DNA of 20,206 bases from an uncultured Pseudomonadota bacterium (GTDB lineage: Bacteria > Pseudomonadota > Gammaproteobacteria > Methylococcales > Methylomonadaceae): positions 1-20,206 of the forward strand of contig CAIVBX010000173.1 in the NCBI GenBank assembly GCA_903904275.1. Direction: 5' to 3'. Positions 8,601-15,391 of this stretch are shown here, one piece after another. How positions within the stretch are numbered: position 1 is the stretch's first letter; every line of letters begins with the position of its first letter. The notes under the pieces are model-generated. The model saw nothing but the letters and a program-made list of their open reading frames with translations. It made no database searches and was not told the DNA's origin. Made by a program: the position numbers and the translations under genes.

Positions 8601-9364
8601 ATATATTGGCGTAATTCGGTTGCACCTAACGCACAGTTGAAACCAAATGAAATCGGTTTGACGTGTTTCAACGAATTCCAAAACGCACCAACGGTTTGAC
8701 CAGAAAGTGTGCGACCTGACGCATCGGTAATTGTGCCTGAAATCATCACTGGCAAACTGTAACCAATTTCTTCAAACACATTTTCAACGGCGAAAATCGC
8801 GGCTTTGGCGTTTAACGTATCGAACACGGTTTCAATTAAAATTAAATCTGCGCCGCCGTCGATTAACGCTTTCGTGGCTTGGGTGTAAGCAACGACTAAT
8901 TCATCAAACGAAATGTTACGAAAACCGGGGTCATTCACGTCTGGCGACATAGACGCGGTGCGATTTGTCGGGCCTAAAACGCCTGCCACAAAACGCGGTT
9001 TTTCGGGCGTTGAAAATTCAGCCGCTGCTTCACGAGCAATTTTTGCTGCCGCAAAATTGATTTCATAAACCAGCGATTCCATTTCATAGTCTGCCATCGC
9101 AATGGTCGTACTATTAAACGTGTTCGTTTCAACAATATCTGCGCCCGCTTCAAAATACGCACTGTGAATGGCTTTGATAATATCGGGTTGCGTCAAACTT
9201 AATAAATCGTTATTGCCTTTGACATCCGTTTGCCAATTCGCAAATCGCTCGCCGCGATAATCTTTTTCGTCGAGTTTGTAGCCTTGAATCATCGTTCCCA
9301 TCGCGCCATCTAAAAATAAAATGCGCTCGGAAAGGTGCTTTTTAAAAAGTTCTGTTCTATTCAT
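5693..9364 (-). CDS. metH: Cobalamin-dependent methionine synthase MetH
   Basis: Transfers a methyl group from 5-methyl-tetrahydrofolate via cobalamin to homocysteine. 1223 residues, against 1227 in E. coli, with all four modules. The homocysteine domain (1-325) has zinc ligands C244, C307 and C308 (GGCCGTSP). The pterin domain (about 350-620) follows. The cap and B12 domain (about 650-890) has DVHDIG with the cobalt-ligand His758. The SAM-dependent reactivation domain (about 900-1223) has ETKLAEFEAHHDDYSAIM, RKQHWGYA and GYPACPDHTEK. The start MNRTELFKKHLSERILFLDG aligns with E. coli, but there is no evident Shine-Dalgarno before it. The 38-bp gap from the GH5 gene contains no terminator and no room for a cobalamin or SAM riboswitch, so expression probably comes from upstream. 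Confidence 0.98.
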   Translation of the reverse strand: MNRTELFKKHLSERILFLDGAMGTMIQGYKLDEKDYRGERFANWQTDVKGNNDLLSLTQPDIIKAIHSAYFEAGADIVETNTFNSTTIAMADYEMESLVYEINFAAAKIAREAAAEFSTPEKPRFVAGVLGPTNRTASMSPDVNDPGFRNISFDELVVAYTQATKALIDGGADLILIETVFDTLNAKAAIFAVENVFEEIGYSLPVMISGTITDASGRTLSGQTVGAFWNSLKHVKPISFGFNCALGATELRQYIEELSNIADTHVSAHPNAGLPNAFGEYDETPEMMAAEIADWAKNGYLNIIGGCCGTSPDTIRAIVKAVEKYPPRQIPDIPKHCALAGLEPLNITAESLFVNVGERTNVTGSAAFKRLIIEGNFEAALDVAKQQVENGAQIIDINMDEGMLESKEAMVRFLMLIASEPDIAKVPIMLDSSKWDILEAGLKCIQGKGVVNSISIKEGEDKFIQQAKLVRRYGAAVIVMAFDKVGQADTKQRKIEICQRAYKILTEQIGFPPEDIIFDPNIFAVATGIDEHNNYGVDFIEATREIKRTLPHTLISGGVSNVSFSFRGNNPVREAIHAVFLYHAIQAGMSMGIVNAGQLAIYEDIPKDLRDAVEDVILNRHDGSGTEKLLEIAEKYRADGSTETKKEDAEWRHLPVNERLAHALVKGITDFIDEDTEEARLQAERPLHVIEGALMDGMNIVGDLFGAGKMFLPQVVKSARVMKKAVAYLMPFMEADKTAADRQSNGKILMATVKGDVHDIGKNIVAVVLQCNNYDVIDLGVMVSAEKILQTARMEKVDIIGLSGLITPSLDEMVHVAKEMQRQGFKIPLLIGGATTSRAHTAVKIEPHYENSSVVYVTDASRAVGVASNLLSGELATDYKASIRAEYEEVRERHKGKEAKTLQHSLEKARENKFASTYQPIKPAFLGVKVIDDVSLATLAEYIDWSPFFQTWELAGGYPKILNDAVVGEEARKLFADAKEMLEKIIAENWLQNRAVIGFFPANSVDDDIQLFTDESRGKVLETLHHLRQQNVKAPGRPNYCLSDFVAPLESGVIDYIGAFAVTTGIGIETKLAEFEAHHDDYSAIMLKALADRLAEAFAEYLHLQVRKQHWGYASDEDLDNDALINENYKGIRPAPGYPACPDHTEKAKLFKLLNVTEHTTIELTENFAMYPASAVSGWYFAHSQAQYFNVGKIDKDQLSDYARRKGMAEDVAARWLVAHLNH

Positions 9365-9402
9365 TTAGTTAAATTTTGAGTAATTTTTATTATTTTTTAA
9401 AT

Positions 9403-10524
9403 TTAGTTGAATTGGCTTGGCAACCAGCCATTTTCAACGCATTTTCTAAAACACCATTCAGGTGTTGTTTCGGTTTTATAACTCCAGAAAAACCAACCTT
9501 GATATTTTTCAAATGTAACAAGTTGCGCCGCTGCATAACCGCGATAAGCTGCATTCATTTGGAAATCGTCCATTTGTTCGAGCGCATGATTAAAAGGTCC
9601 TTCTGCCCAAAGTGAAACCACCTTTAAATTTAATCCTAAGCTCCATTCGCCTACGATTGCAGGTAATTTCAATTCGGTAATAATGCCATCGGCTTCGTGT
9701 TTCCACTCGCCACTTGCTTTATGAATATGCGTATAAATATCGGAATCAATATCGACACGTTCAAAACATTGATAGCGATGAATGTCGTAAATCACATTTT
9801 CAAATTCAGGTTCTGAGCCAAAACCCAAATACTCATGATAATCACGAAAACCATCATGAAAAATGATAGCAACTTTATCTGGTGAACAATGCTGACGAAT
9901 TTTTTGATACGCTAACGTGTTGTAATTTTTCAAATAATCGGTCGGCACATCCCAACGCGGTTCGTTTAAAACTTCAATCGCGTGCAAAGCAGGATGATTT
10001 GCATAGCGTTCTGCTAATCGTTCTAAAACACTTAATGAATGTTCCAAATACATTTCTTGCGTATGCCATTCACAAATATCTTTGATGCCGCCATTGTCAA
10101 ATCCATTTTGACAACCTGCCGCTGCGTGCAAATCAACCACAATGTTTAAACCAAATTCTTCAGCCCATTCAAATGCGTTATCTAAAATTTCAATACCACC
10201 AACAACAAACGGGAATTTATTTTCACCATAACTGCGATGATAAGGATAATCTTGACCAAAAATCCAATGACCAACAGGAATGCGAACTGCATTTAAACCG
10301 CGTTCAGCCAACCATTGAAAATCGTCACGAGTGATAAAACTATTCCAATGTTTTTTTAAAATGTCATCTGCTTTTTCGCCTAATTCAGCGCACCACGTTG
10401 TTTCATCCGTCGCATCTAAACCTTCAAAAAGACTGGGAGTCATCCATTTTTCTAAAACCAACCAACCACCTAAATTAACACCGCGTAATTTCTTGCCGCG
10501 TGCTTGTTCTATTTTCTGTGTCAT
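9403..10524 (-). CDS. Glycoside hydrolase family 5, exo-1,3-beta-glucanase-like, no signal peptide
   Basis: A 373-residue (beta/alpha)8 retaining glycosidase. LRGVNLGGWLVLEKWMTPSLF (from residue 13), IPVGHWIF, DLHAAAGCQNGFDNGG (131-146), VLNEPRW with acid/base E188, DIHRYQCF with H249, VGEWSLGL with nucleophile E293 and WFFWSYKTE near the end all follow the pattern of fungal and bacterial exo-beta-1,3-glucanases (GH5_9-like). The N-terminus MTQKIEQARGKK is charged with no signal peptide, so the enzyme is probably cytoplasmic and acts on imported or internal glucans or glucosides. AAGGA lies 6 nt before the ATG, and the gene starts 12 bp after the ABC gene ends, so they are co-transcribed. Family and catalytic pair are clear; exact substrate is inferred. 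Confidence 0.9.
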   Translation of the reverse strand: MTQKIEQARGKKLRGVNLGGWLVLEKWMTPSLFEGLDATDETTWCAELGEKADDILKKHWNSFITRDDFQWLAERGLNAVRIPVGHWIFGQDYPYHRSYGENKFPFVVGGIEILDNAFEWAEEFGLNIVVDLHAAAGCQNGFDNGGIKDICEWHTQEMYLEHSLSVLERLAERYANHPALHAIEVLNEPRWDVPTDYLKNYNTLAYQKIRQHCSPDKVAIIFHDGFRDYHEYLGFGSEPEFENVIYDIHRYQCFERVDIDSDIYTHIHKASGEWKHEADGIITELKLPAIVGEWSLGLNLKVVSLWAEGPFNHALEQMDDFQMNAAYRGYAAAQLVTFEKYQGWFFWSYKTETTPEWCFRKCVENGWLPSQFN

Positions 10525-10536
10525 AAAATTTCCTTG

Positions 10537-12240
10537 TTATAACGTAATCATTCGCTGATGGAAGGCTTCAGCACGCGATTCATGTGTAATAGTTAAAATT
10601 GCCGCTTGAGGTAATTGTTGGCAAATCAAACGCAAAATTGCAATTTCACCATCCGAATCCAAAGAATCAAATGCTTGCTGCAATAAAATCCATTTTGGTT
10701 GTTGTAAAAGTAATCGCACTGCGCCTAAACGTTGTTGCTGTTCGCGTGACAAGAGAGAATCCCAACTTTCAATATAATCATCTAAATTTTCACGCAATTC
10801 TGATAAGCCAACCAAATCCAGTTTTTCTTCTAATTCTGTTTGATTCACATCATTCACTGTCATGGGGTAACAAATCGCGGTGCGTAATGATCCAATAGGC
10901 AAATATGGACGTGGTGGAACAAAAATGACATCATCATTTGGTAATTCAATTTTACCTTCGCCCCAAGGCCAAAAACCGACAATCGCTTTAAATAATTTTG
11001 ACCCTGTAAAAGCATTTCCTGCAATTAAAATCCGTTCGCCTGCTTTGATTTCAACATCCATTTTGTGTACGCAAACAATGCCGTCTAAACGCACAACACA
11101 TAAATCATGCAAGTGTAAAACAGGTTTATCCGTTTTAATTCGTTCAATACGATGCGGGTCACGACTAGCAATTTCTTCTTCTAATTTATTCAAAGCGTGA
11201 ACCAAACTTAATACACGTTCAACGGATGCACGCCATTCGGCAATTTTCGCCATATTATCAACAGGCCAAGATAACGCAGAAGTCATTTGTTGAAAGGCTT
11301 GTGCGGACTGCATTAACGCGCCAAGTGAAAGGCTACCCAACACAAAACGTGGTGCAGAAACTAAAATTGGAAATGCCATTAACAAGACAGAATGTCCCGA
11401 GGTGAACATCAAAATATGTGATTGTGCAGTGGTTTGATTTTTCCACGCTTCAATGATGTCACCAAACAAACTGTAAAAACGAGACTGCTCTGTATGTTCA
11501 CCATGAACTAACGAAATTGCTAATGAATTCTCACGCGCATTCACTAAGCCAAAACGGAAATTTGCTTCAACGGTTTGCCGTCCATTTGTCGCATAAGTTA
11601 ATGGACGACCAATCCACCAACCTAAAATGGATGCACCTGTCGCATAAAGTATCGCGAGCCAAACTAAATGCCCATGAATTGAAATTTCAAACAAACCTAA
11701 ATTCAATGTTACAACGCCCGAAAGCGTCCATAAAATTTTAGTAAAACTGATTAAAAGCAATGAACAAAATGTCAACGAATGAACTAAATCAATCGCTGAT
11801 TCCGTTGCAATTCGTACATCTTCAGCAATTCGACCATCTGGATTATCGTGCGCGGTTTCAATTTCACCTTGAATATGCGTGATTAAATAATGCCGTCCCT
11901 CATTCATCCATTGCGCGATTAACTTTGTTGTTAGCCAATTTCGCCAATCCAATTGCAATGTTCGTTTAATTTTGAAATGCGTAACGGTCACAAAAATGTT
12001 GGCAATAAAAATTAAAATAATCAGCCCAACTTGTGTCCAAATACCAGACATAGAACGTTGTTCAAGCGCGTTAAATAAATTTGCGCTCCATTCCGTAATT
12101 AACACGGCAATCGCAATTTGTAACACCGTTAATCCAAATAAAGTAAGCGTTAAACGCCGAATAACGGTTTTATTTTCGGATTGCCAAAATGGCGCACTTA
12201 ATCGAATAAATTGAAGTAAAAATCCATTTTTGTTAAACAT
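10537..12240 (-). CDS. SbmA/BacA/YddA-type ABC transporter with degenerate ATPase domain
   Basis: 567 residues: membrane domain (about 20-345, several TM segments) then a nucleotide-binding domain (about 370-567). DWRNWLTTKL (98-107) and NPDGRIAEDVR (133-143) mark the SbmA/BacA/YddA family, whose members import peptides and, in Rv1819c, cobalamin. The ATPase domain aligns along its length (GERILIAG, FWPWGEG, RPYLPIGSLR, ITHES) but its catalytic residues are gone. Walker A reads GNAFTGSKL (408-416) where family members have GxxGxGKSSL. The Q-loop Gln is Pro (VPPRPYLP, from 441). The signature is LSREQ (497-501). The Walker B Asp-Glu is QQ (521-522). Only the H-loop His553 remains. AGGAG precedes the start; the gap from the response regulator is 22 bp. 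Probably inactive as an ATPase on its own. Confidence 0.9.
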   Translation of the reverse strand: MFNKNGFLLQFIRLSAPFWQSENKTVIRRLTLTLFGLTVLQIAIAVLITEWSANLFNALEQRSMSGIWTQVGLIILIFIANIFVTVTHFKIKRTLQLDWRNWLTTKLIAQWMNEGRHYLITHIQGEIETAHDNPDGRIAEDVRIATESAIDLVHSLTFCSLLLISFTKILWTLSGVVTLNLGLFEISIHGHLVWLAILYATGASILGWWIGRPLTYATNGRQTVEANFRFGLVNARENSLAISLVHGEHTEQSRFYSLFGDIIEAWKNQTTAQSHILMFTSGHSVLLMAFPILVSAPRFVLGSLSLGALMQSAQAFQQMTSALSWPVDNMAKIAEWRASVERVLSLVHALNKLEEEIASRDPHRIERIKTDKPVLHLHDLCVVRLDGIVCVHKMDVEIKAGERILIAGNAFTGSKLFKAIVGFWPWGEGKIELPNDDVIFVPPRPYLPIGSLRTAICYPMTVNDVNQTELEEKLDLVGLSELRENLDDYIESWDSLLSREQQQRLGAVRLLLQQPKWILLQQAFDSLDSDGEIAILRLICQQLPQAAILTITHESRAEAFHQRMITL

Positions 12241-12262
12241 AACGCGATTCTCCTAAAAAGTT

Positions 12263-12661
12263 TTACGCAGTTAAAACAGTATTGACGGCTTCTTGTAATT
12301 GCGCTCTTACAAAAGGTTTTGTGAGTATGCTATTTGCGCCAACTTCAAGTGCGTTACTCAACTTTAAATCCGCCGTACTTTTATTAACAATAGTATTTAA
12401 TGGCGTTAAAGCTCGCCGCCCGCCTGACATAGCAATGATTGGCACAGAGCTTTGTTGCCGAATCGCTTTAATAAATTCAATTCCATCAACAGACGGCATC
12501 AAAATATCCGTTAGAATTAAATCGAATGATTCATACGAGGCTAATTGAAATGCGTCATTTGCGTTATAAGCCATTTCAACGTAATGACCATCAATCGACA
12601 ATAATTCATTCAAAATTGCCACAATGTGTTTGTCATCATCAACAATTAAAATTCGCGCCAT
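12263..12661 (-). CDS. Single-domain response regulator (CheY-like receiver)
   Basis: 132-residue receiver without an output domain. Acidic pocket D8/D9 (IVDDD), phosphoacceptor D52 (LTDILMP), conserved Ser79 (AMSGG) and K115 (LTKPF) are all present, so it should be phosphorylatable. Between MSGG and the LEVGANSILTKPF segment is a somewhat long loop (RRALTPLNTIVNKSTADLK), of the type seen in receivers paired with PAS/HATPase kinases. The start at 12659-12661 is preceded by GGATGGA; an upstream in-frame ATG at 12703 is inside the promoter region. It is divergent from the kinase gene 106 bp away and heads the run ABC-GH5-metH-pilin. With no DNA-binding domain it must signal by protein contact. 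Confidence 0.93.
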   Translation of the reverse strand: MARILIVDDDKHIVAILNELLSIDGHYVEMAYNANDAFQLASYESFDLILTDILMPSVDGIEFIKAIRQQSSVPIIAMSGGRRALTPLNTIVNKSTADLKLSNALEVGANSILTKPFVRAQLQEAVNTVLTA

Positions 12662-12698
12662 ACGTTTTCCATCCTTTATTTTAATATCAATGTCGTGA

Positions 12699-12704
12699 AT
12701 CATA
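12699..12704 (-). promoter_or_regulatory. Candidate -10 element for the response-regulator operon
   Basis: TATGAT on the minus strand (5/6 match), which would give a leader of about 30 nt. No good -35 is visible at 17 bp, so an activator may be needed or the site may be chance. Confidence 0.25.
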
Positions 12705-12722
12705 ACGCCATTGCAGTGTTGG

Positions 12723-12739
12723 TGCTAGAATTGCAATTC
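12723..12739 (+). promoter_or_regulatory. Extended -10 of the kinase gene overlapped by a 12-bp palindrome
   Basis: TGCTAGAAT (12723-12731) is an extended -10 element on the plus strand. The perfect palindrome GAATTGCAATTC (12728-12739) covers its right half and the likely transcription start, a position suited to a repressor. It sits in the 106-bp divergent gap between kinase and response regulator, so it could affect both. Confidence 0.35.
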
Positions 12740-12767
12740 ATTATTTTTATAAAACAACCAGAGCAAA

Positions 12768-14174
12768 ATGAAAAAAAAGTATGTCGAAAAATTAAGCAAA
12801 AAACAGCATATTCAGGTTTTCCTGACCTTTTGTTTTATTTTTGGTTTCTCGGTTGTTATTTTGAAGAATGCAAATGACCTCTGTCATTTCGACGTATTAC
12901 AGCTACAAAAAATTTTATTTTTATTTTTACTATCTTCTTTAGTTACACAACTTGTCGCGAAAATTTTTTATTTAAAAAATCACAATGCGATTATTGAAGC
13001 CGAGCGATTAACGTGTCTTGAATATCATTTAGCGATTGAAGAAGCGATGATTTGGACAGAATCCGCAGTTGACGGCACGATTACATTTGCAAATCCGCGT
13101 TTTTGCCGCATTTTAGGATATAGCCAAACGGAATTAGAAGGACAAAATCATCGAATTTTAAAATCAAATGTGCATTCGCCCGAATTTTACGAAGATATTT
13201 GGCAAACTATTTCAAATGGAAAAGTGTGGCGCGGCGAAATTTGTAATCGGACGAAAGACGGTAATTTTCATTGGTTCAATACCGTGCTTGTGCCAGTTTT
13301 TGAAAACGATACAAAAAAAATCAAAAAATATATCGGTATTAGAAACGATATTACAGTGGAAAAGTTTGCTGAAGATGAAGCAAAACAATTGCAAAAACAA
13401 TTATTTCAAGTGCAAAAACTCGATAGTATCGGACAATTGACAGGCGGTATCGCGCATGATTTCAACAACATTTTAATGGGAATTACAGGTTATACATCAT
13501 TGGTCGGAATGATAAATTCAAAAAATGAAAACAGTTTTGACAGAAATAAAATCGAAACGTATCTACAAGGCATTGAAAAATGTAGTGAAACTGCGACAAA
13601 TTTAATTGAGAAAATGCTGGTTTATTGTCGTGAATATGAGGTAATCGAGCCTATTGAAATTGAGCCTTCCGTGATTATTCTTGATGAAGTGATGGAAATG
13701 CTACGTTCGACAATTAGTCGTTGCATTACACTTGATTTTATCGCGACTGAAACGCCGAATATCATTATTGACCCAACGCAATTACATCAAATTTTAGTAA
13801 ATTTAGTTATCAATGCCCGCGATGCGATTGAAAGCGAAAAAATACAAGGTGCGATTACGGTGAGTTTATCTTACGAAGAGTTTGATACCTATTGCGATGC
13901 GTTTTTTGACGTGGTGAAAGGGTGGTTTGTCGTGATTGGTGTGCATGATAATGGTAGTGGAATGGATGATGAAAAAATCACCCACATTTTTGACCCTTTT
14001 TTTACAACGAAAGATGTCGGAAAAGGAACGGGGTTGGGATTATCCGTAATTAGTGGCATTGTAGGACAAGCAGGCGGACATATTTTGGTTGATTCTCAAG
14101 TCGGCAAAGGAAGCCGTTTTAGAATTTTATTTCCGCCTGCTCATCCAAAACATTCAACGGCGCATTCGAGCTAA
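12768..14174 (+). CDS. Membrane PAS sensor histidine kinase
   Basis: 468 residues. Two TM helices (about 16-33 and 46-69) flank a short loop, so there is no sizeable external sensor. A PAS domain follows (about 90-200; WTESAVDGTITFANPRFCRILGY, then a PAC-type end KKYIGIRNDIT). HisKA has IGQLTGGIAHDFNNIL with phospho-His230. HATPase_c has the N box NLVINARDA (345-353), G1 DNGSGM (394-399), FDPFFTT and GKGTGLGL (418-425). All catalytic motifs are intact. Kinases of this class often end in a receiver domain; this one stops after the ATPase domain and the lone receiver encoded divergently at 12263-12661 is the likely partner. Its signal is probably intracellular or membrane-borne, sensed by PAS. 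The last 21 bp overlap a small minus-strand gene. Confidence 0.95.
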   Translation: MKKKYVEKLSKKQHIQVFLTFCFIFGFSVVILKNANDLCHFDVLQLQKILFLFLLSSLVTQLVAKIFYLKNHNAIIEAERLTCLEYHLAIEEAMIWTESAVDGTITFANPRFCRILGYSQTELEGQNHRILKSNVHSPEFYEDIWQTISNGKVWRGEICNRTKDGNFHWFNTVLVPVFENDTKKIKKYIGIRNDITVEKFAEDEAKQLQKQLFQVQKLDSIGQLTGGIAHDFNNILMGITGYTSLVGMINSKNENSFDRNKIETYLQGIEKCSETATNLIEKMLVYCREYEVIEPIEIEPSVIILDEVMEMLRSTISRCITLDFIATETPNIIIDPTQLHQILVNLVINARDAIESEKIQGAITVSLSYEEFDTYCDAFFDVVKGWFVVIGVHDNGSGMDDEKITHIFDPFFTTKDVGKGTGLGLSVISGIVGQAGGHILVDSQVGKGSRFRILFPPAHPKHSTAHSS

Positions 14175-14252
14175 ACCCAACACCGCAAACATGATTAAAA
14201 TCATGACAATAATGCGTAAAGTTTCAAGATTGTAATCGCTTAATTCAAACAT
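14154..14252 (-). CDS. 32-residue single-TM peptide, coupled to the upstream repeat protein
   Basis: Too short for usual ORF calling. The peptide begins MFELSDYNLETLR, continues with a hydrophobic helix (IIVMILIMFAVLGLA, about residues 14-28) and ends RMRR, so an inner-membrane helix with a positive cytoplasmic tail. The ATG (14250-14252) lies 2 bp after the stop of the upstream gene. A clear GGAG 6 nt before it is formed by the upstream gene's last two codons (Trp-Ser), so translation is very likely coupled. Its 3' end overlaps the convergent kinase gene by 21 bp. The acidic start, hydrophobic helix and Arg-rich end resemble detached C-terminal sorting tails of the PEP/IPTL-CTERM kind, but this is only a resemblance. 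I know no homologue. Confidence 0.6.
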   Translation of the reverse strand: MFELSDYNLETLRIIVMILIMFAVLGLARMRR

Positions 14253-14254
14253 GT

Positions 14255-15319
14255 TTAACTCCAAAAAATATCCCCTACAGACAAAGCGTTAAATTCTTTA
14301 ATGCTAGCCGTCCCTATCGCTTGAACTTGTCCACCAACTTCACCTGGTAAATTCCCCAACCAAATGCTGGCAACTTCTGGCGTTAAATTTTTTGCGCTGA
14401 AAGGTTGTGTAATTTGCAAATGTTCTTGATATTGTCCGATTGTTCCACTGTCAGCCACGCGTAACATAGACAAACTTTTATCCCAACCATTTGAAATATA
14501 AAGTACATCATCTGCACCAAAATTTTCAATCATGGCAACAACAGAATGTGATAATTTTTTCATATCAATCACAAATTTAAATGCCCCCGTTCCCGCATCA
14601 ATCACATACGTTCCGCCATTTTCAGGGCTATGCGAATAAAGGTCATACGCTGTTTTCGCACCTGAATTTGGAGAACTCACTTTTGTTGCAGTTGAAAGAA
14701 TTTTGTAATCGCCTGTATTTTGAGAAACACCCGCTAATGAAAGGTAATAATCAGCGTTGCTTGTCGGTGCGAAAGTTATTTTTCCATCATGGTCGCTATC
14801 GATCGCAACAACCGTTCCTGTTTTATCAAGCAATGAAAGTGTTGCTTTATCAGCGGATAAATTTGAAACAGAAAAATCGTAAGAATTACCTGATTTTAAA
14901 GCGGTTCTAAACATATCAATATCACCCGCTTTTTCGAGTTTTCCTGACATTGATGCGCCTTTAAAGGCTTGTGCAGTCGCCATGACTGAACTGAAATCAT
15001 CATTGATGGTGGTTGTGGAAAATTTATATTTTCCTGTTGAACCTGAAACGCCAATGTAATAAATATCAGGTGTTTGCAATGTTGCAACCCCGTTAATTAT
15101 GCCATTTTGAATCAATTGCCCTTGTTTATCGTAAAGATTAAGAACGTGTGAATCTCTTGTAAATGTGATGGTTGAAAAGTCACCTTTCAATTTACTGGCA
15201 TCAAACTTAAACCAATCTACATCGTTTGCTATTTCGATGTTTCCCGCTATGGTTTTAGAAAATTTGCCTTTTGTGGTGGTGGTTGCAGTGAAATCGTCTT
15301 TAATAACTTTGGTAGCCAT
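14255..15319 (-). CDS. Cysteine-free repeat protein, likely type I secreted (PPC-like domains)
   Basis: 354 residues with no signal peptide and no cysteine. Two similar beta-rich units occupy about 8-103 and 107-208. Both start with DDF and contain a GNIEIANDVDWFKFDA-type or GKLEKAGDIDMFRTAL-type segment and then L-DK-G and DIYYIGVSG/NADYYLSLAG strands, as in pre-peptidase C-terminal (PPC) domains common in RTX and other type I secreted proteins. Residues about 225-354 form a third, different module (IENFGADDVLYISNGWD) reminiscent of C-terminal secretion targets. The ATG at 15319 is preceded by CAGCAGG. The gene follows nirF by 72 bp and has its own candidate promoter. No transporter is nearby. 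Function, ligand and export route are inferred; an adhesin or surface-binding protein is possible. Confidence 0.75.
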   Translation of the reverse strand: MATKVIKDDFTATTTTKGKFSKTIAGNIEIANDVDWFKFDASKLKGDFSTITFTRDSHVLNLYDKQGQLIQNGIINGVATLQTPDIYYIGVSGSTGKYKFSTTTINDDFSSVMATAQAFKGASMSGKLEKAGDIDMFRTALKSGNSYDFSVSNLSADKATLSLLDKTGTVVAIDSDHDGKITFAPTSNADYYLSLAGVSQNTGDYKILSTATKVSSPNSGAKTAYDLYSHSPENGGTYVIDAGTGAFKFVIDMKKLSHSVVAMIENFGADDVLYISNGWDKSLSMLRVADSGTIGQYQEHLQITQPFSAKNLTPEVASIWLGNLPGEVGGQVQAIGTASIKEFNALSVGDIFWS

Positions 15320-15369
15320 AAAAATACCTGCTGATTTTTTTGTGATAGAGAAAGAATTAGACCTTGAAA

Positions 15370-15375
15370 ATTATA
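15370..15375 (-). promoter_or_regulatory. Perfect -10 box upstream of the repeat-protein gene
   Basis: TATAAT on the minus strand in the 72-bp gap after nirF, giving a leader of about 45 nt. The -35 region (AATGTA at 17 bp) is poor, but the flank is A/T-rich and could act as an UP-like element. It suggests the repeat protein can be expressed apart from nirF. Confidence 0.35.
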
Positions 15376-15391
15376 TTCTTTTTAAATTTTT

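Noticed and set aside
9365..9402. Terminator or cobalamin riboswitch between GH5 and metH
   Set aside because: Only 38 bp of A/T-rich sequence without a GC stem; far too short for a riboswitch.
14255..15319. Repeat protein as an RTX toxin with calcium nonapeptides
   Set aside because: No GGxGxDxUx repeats are present; only PPC-like units are visible.
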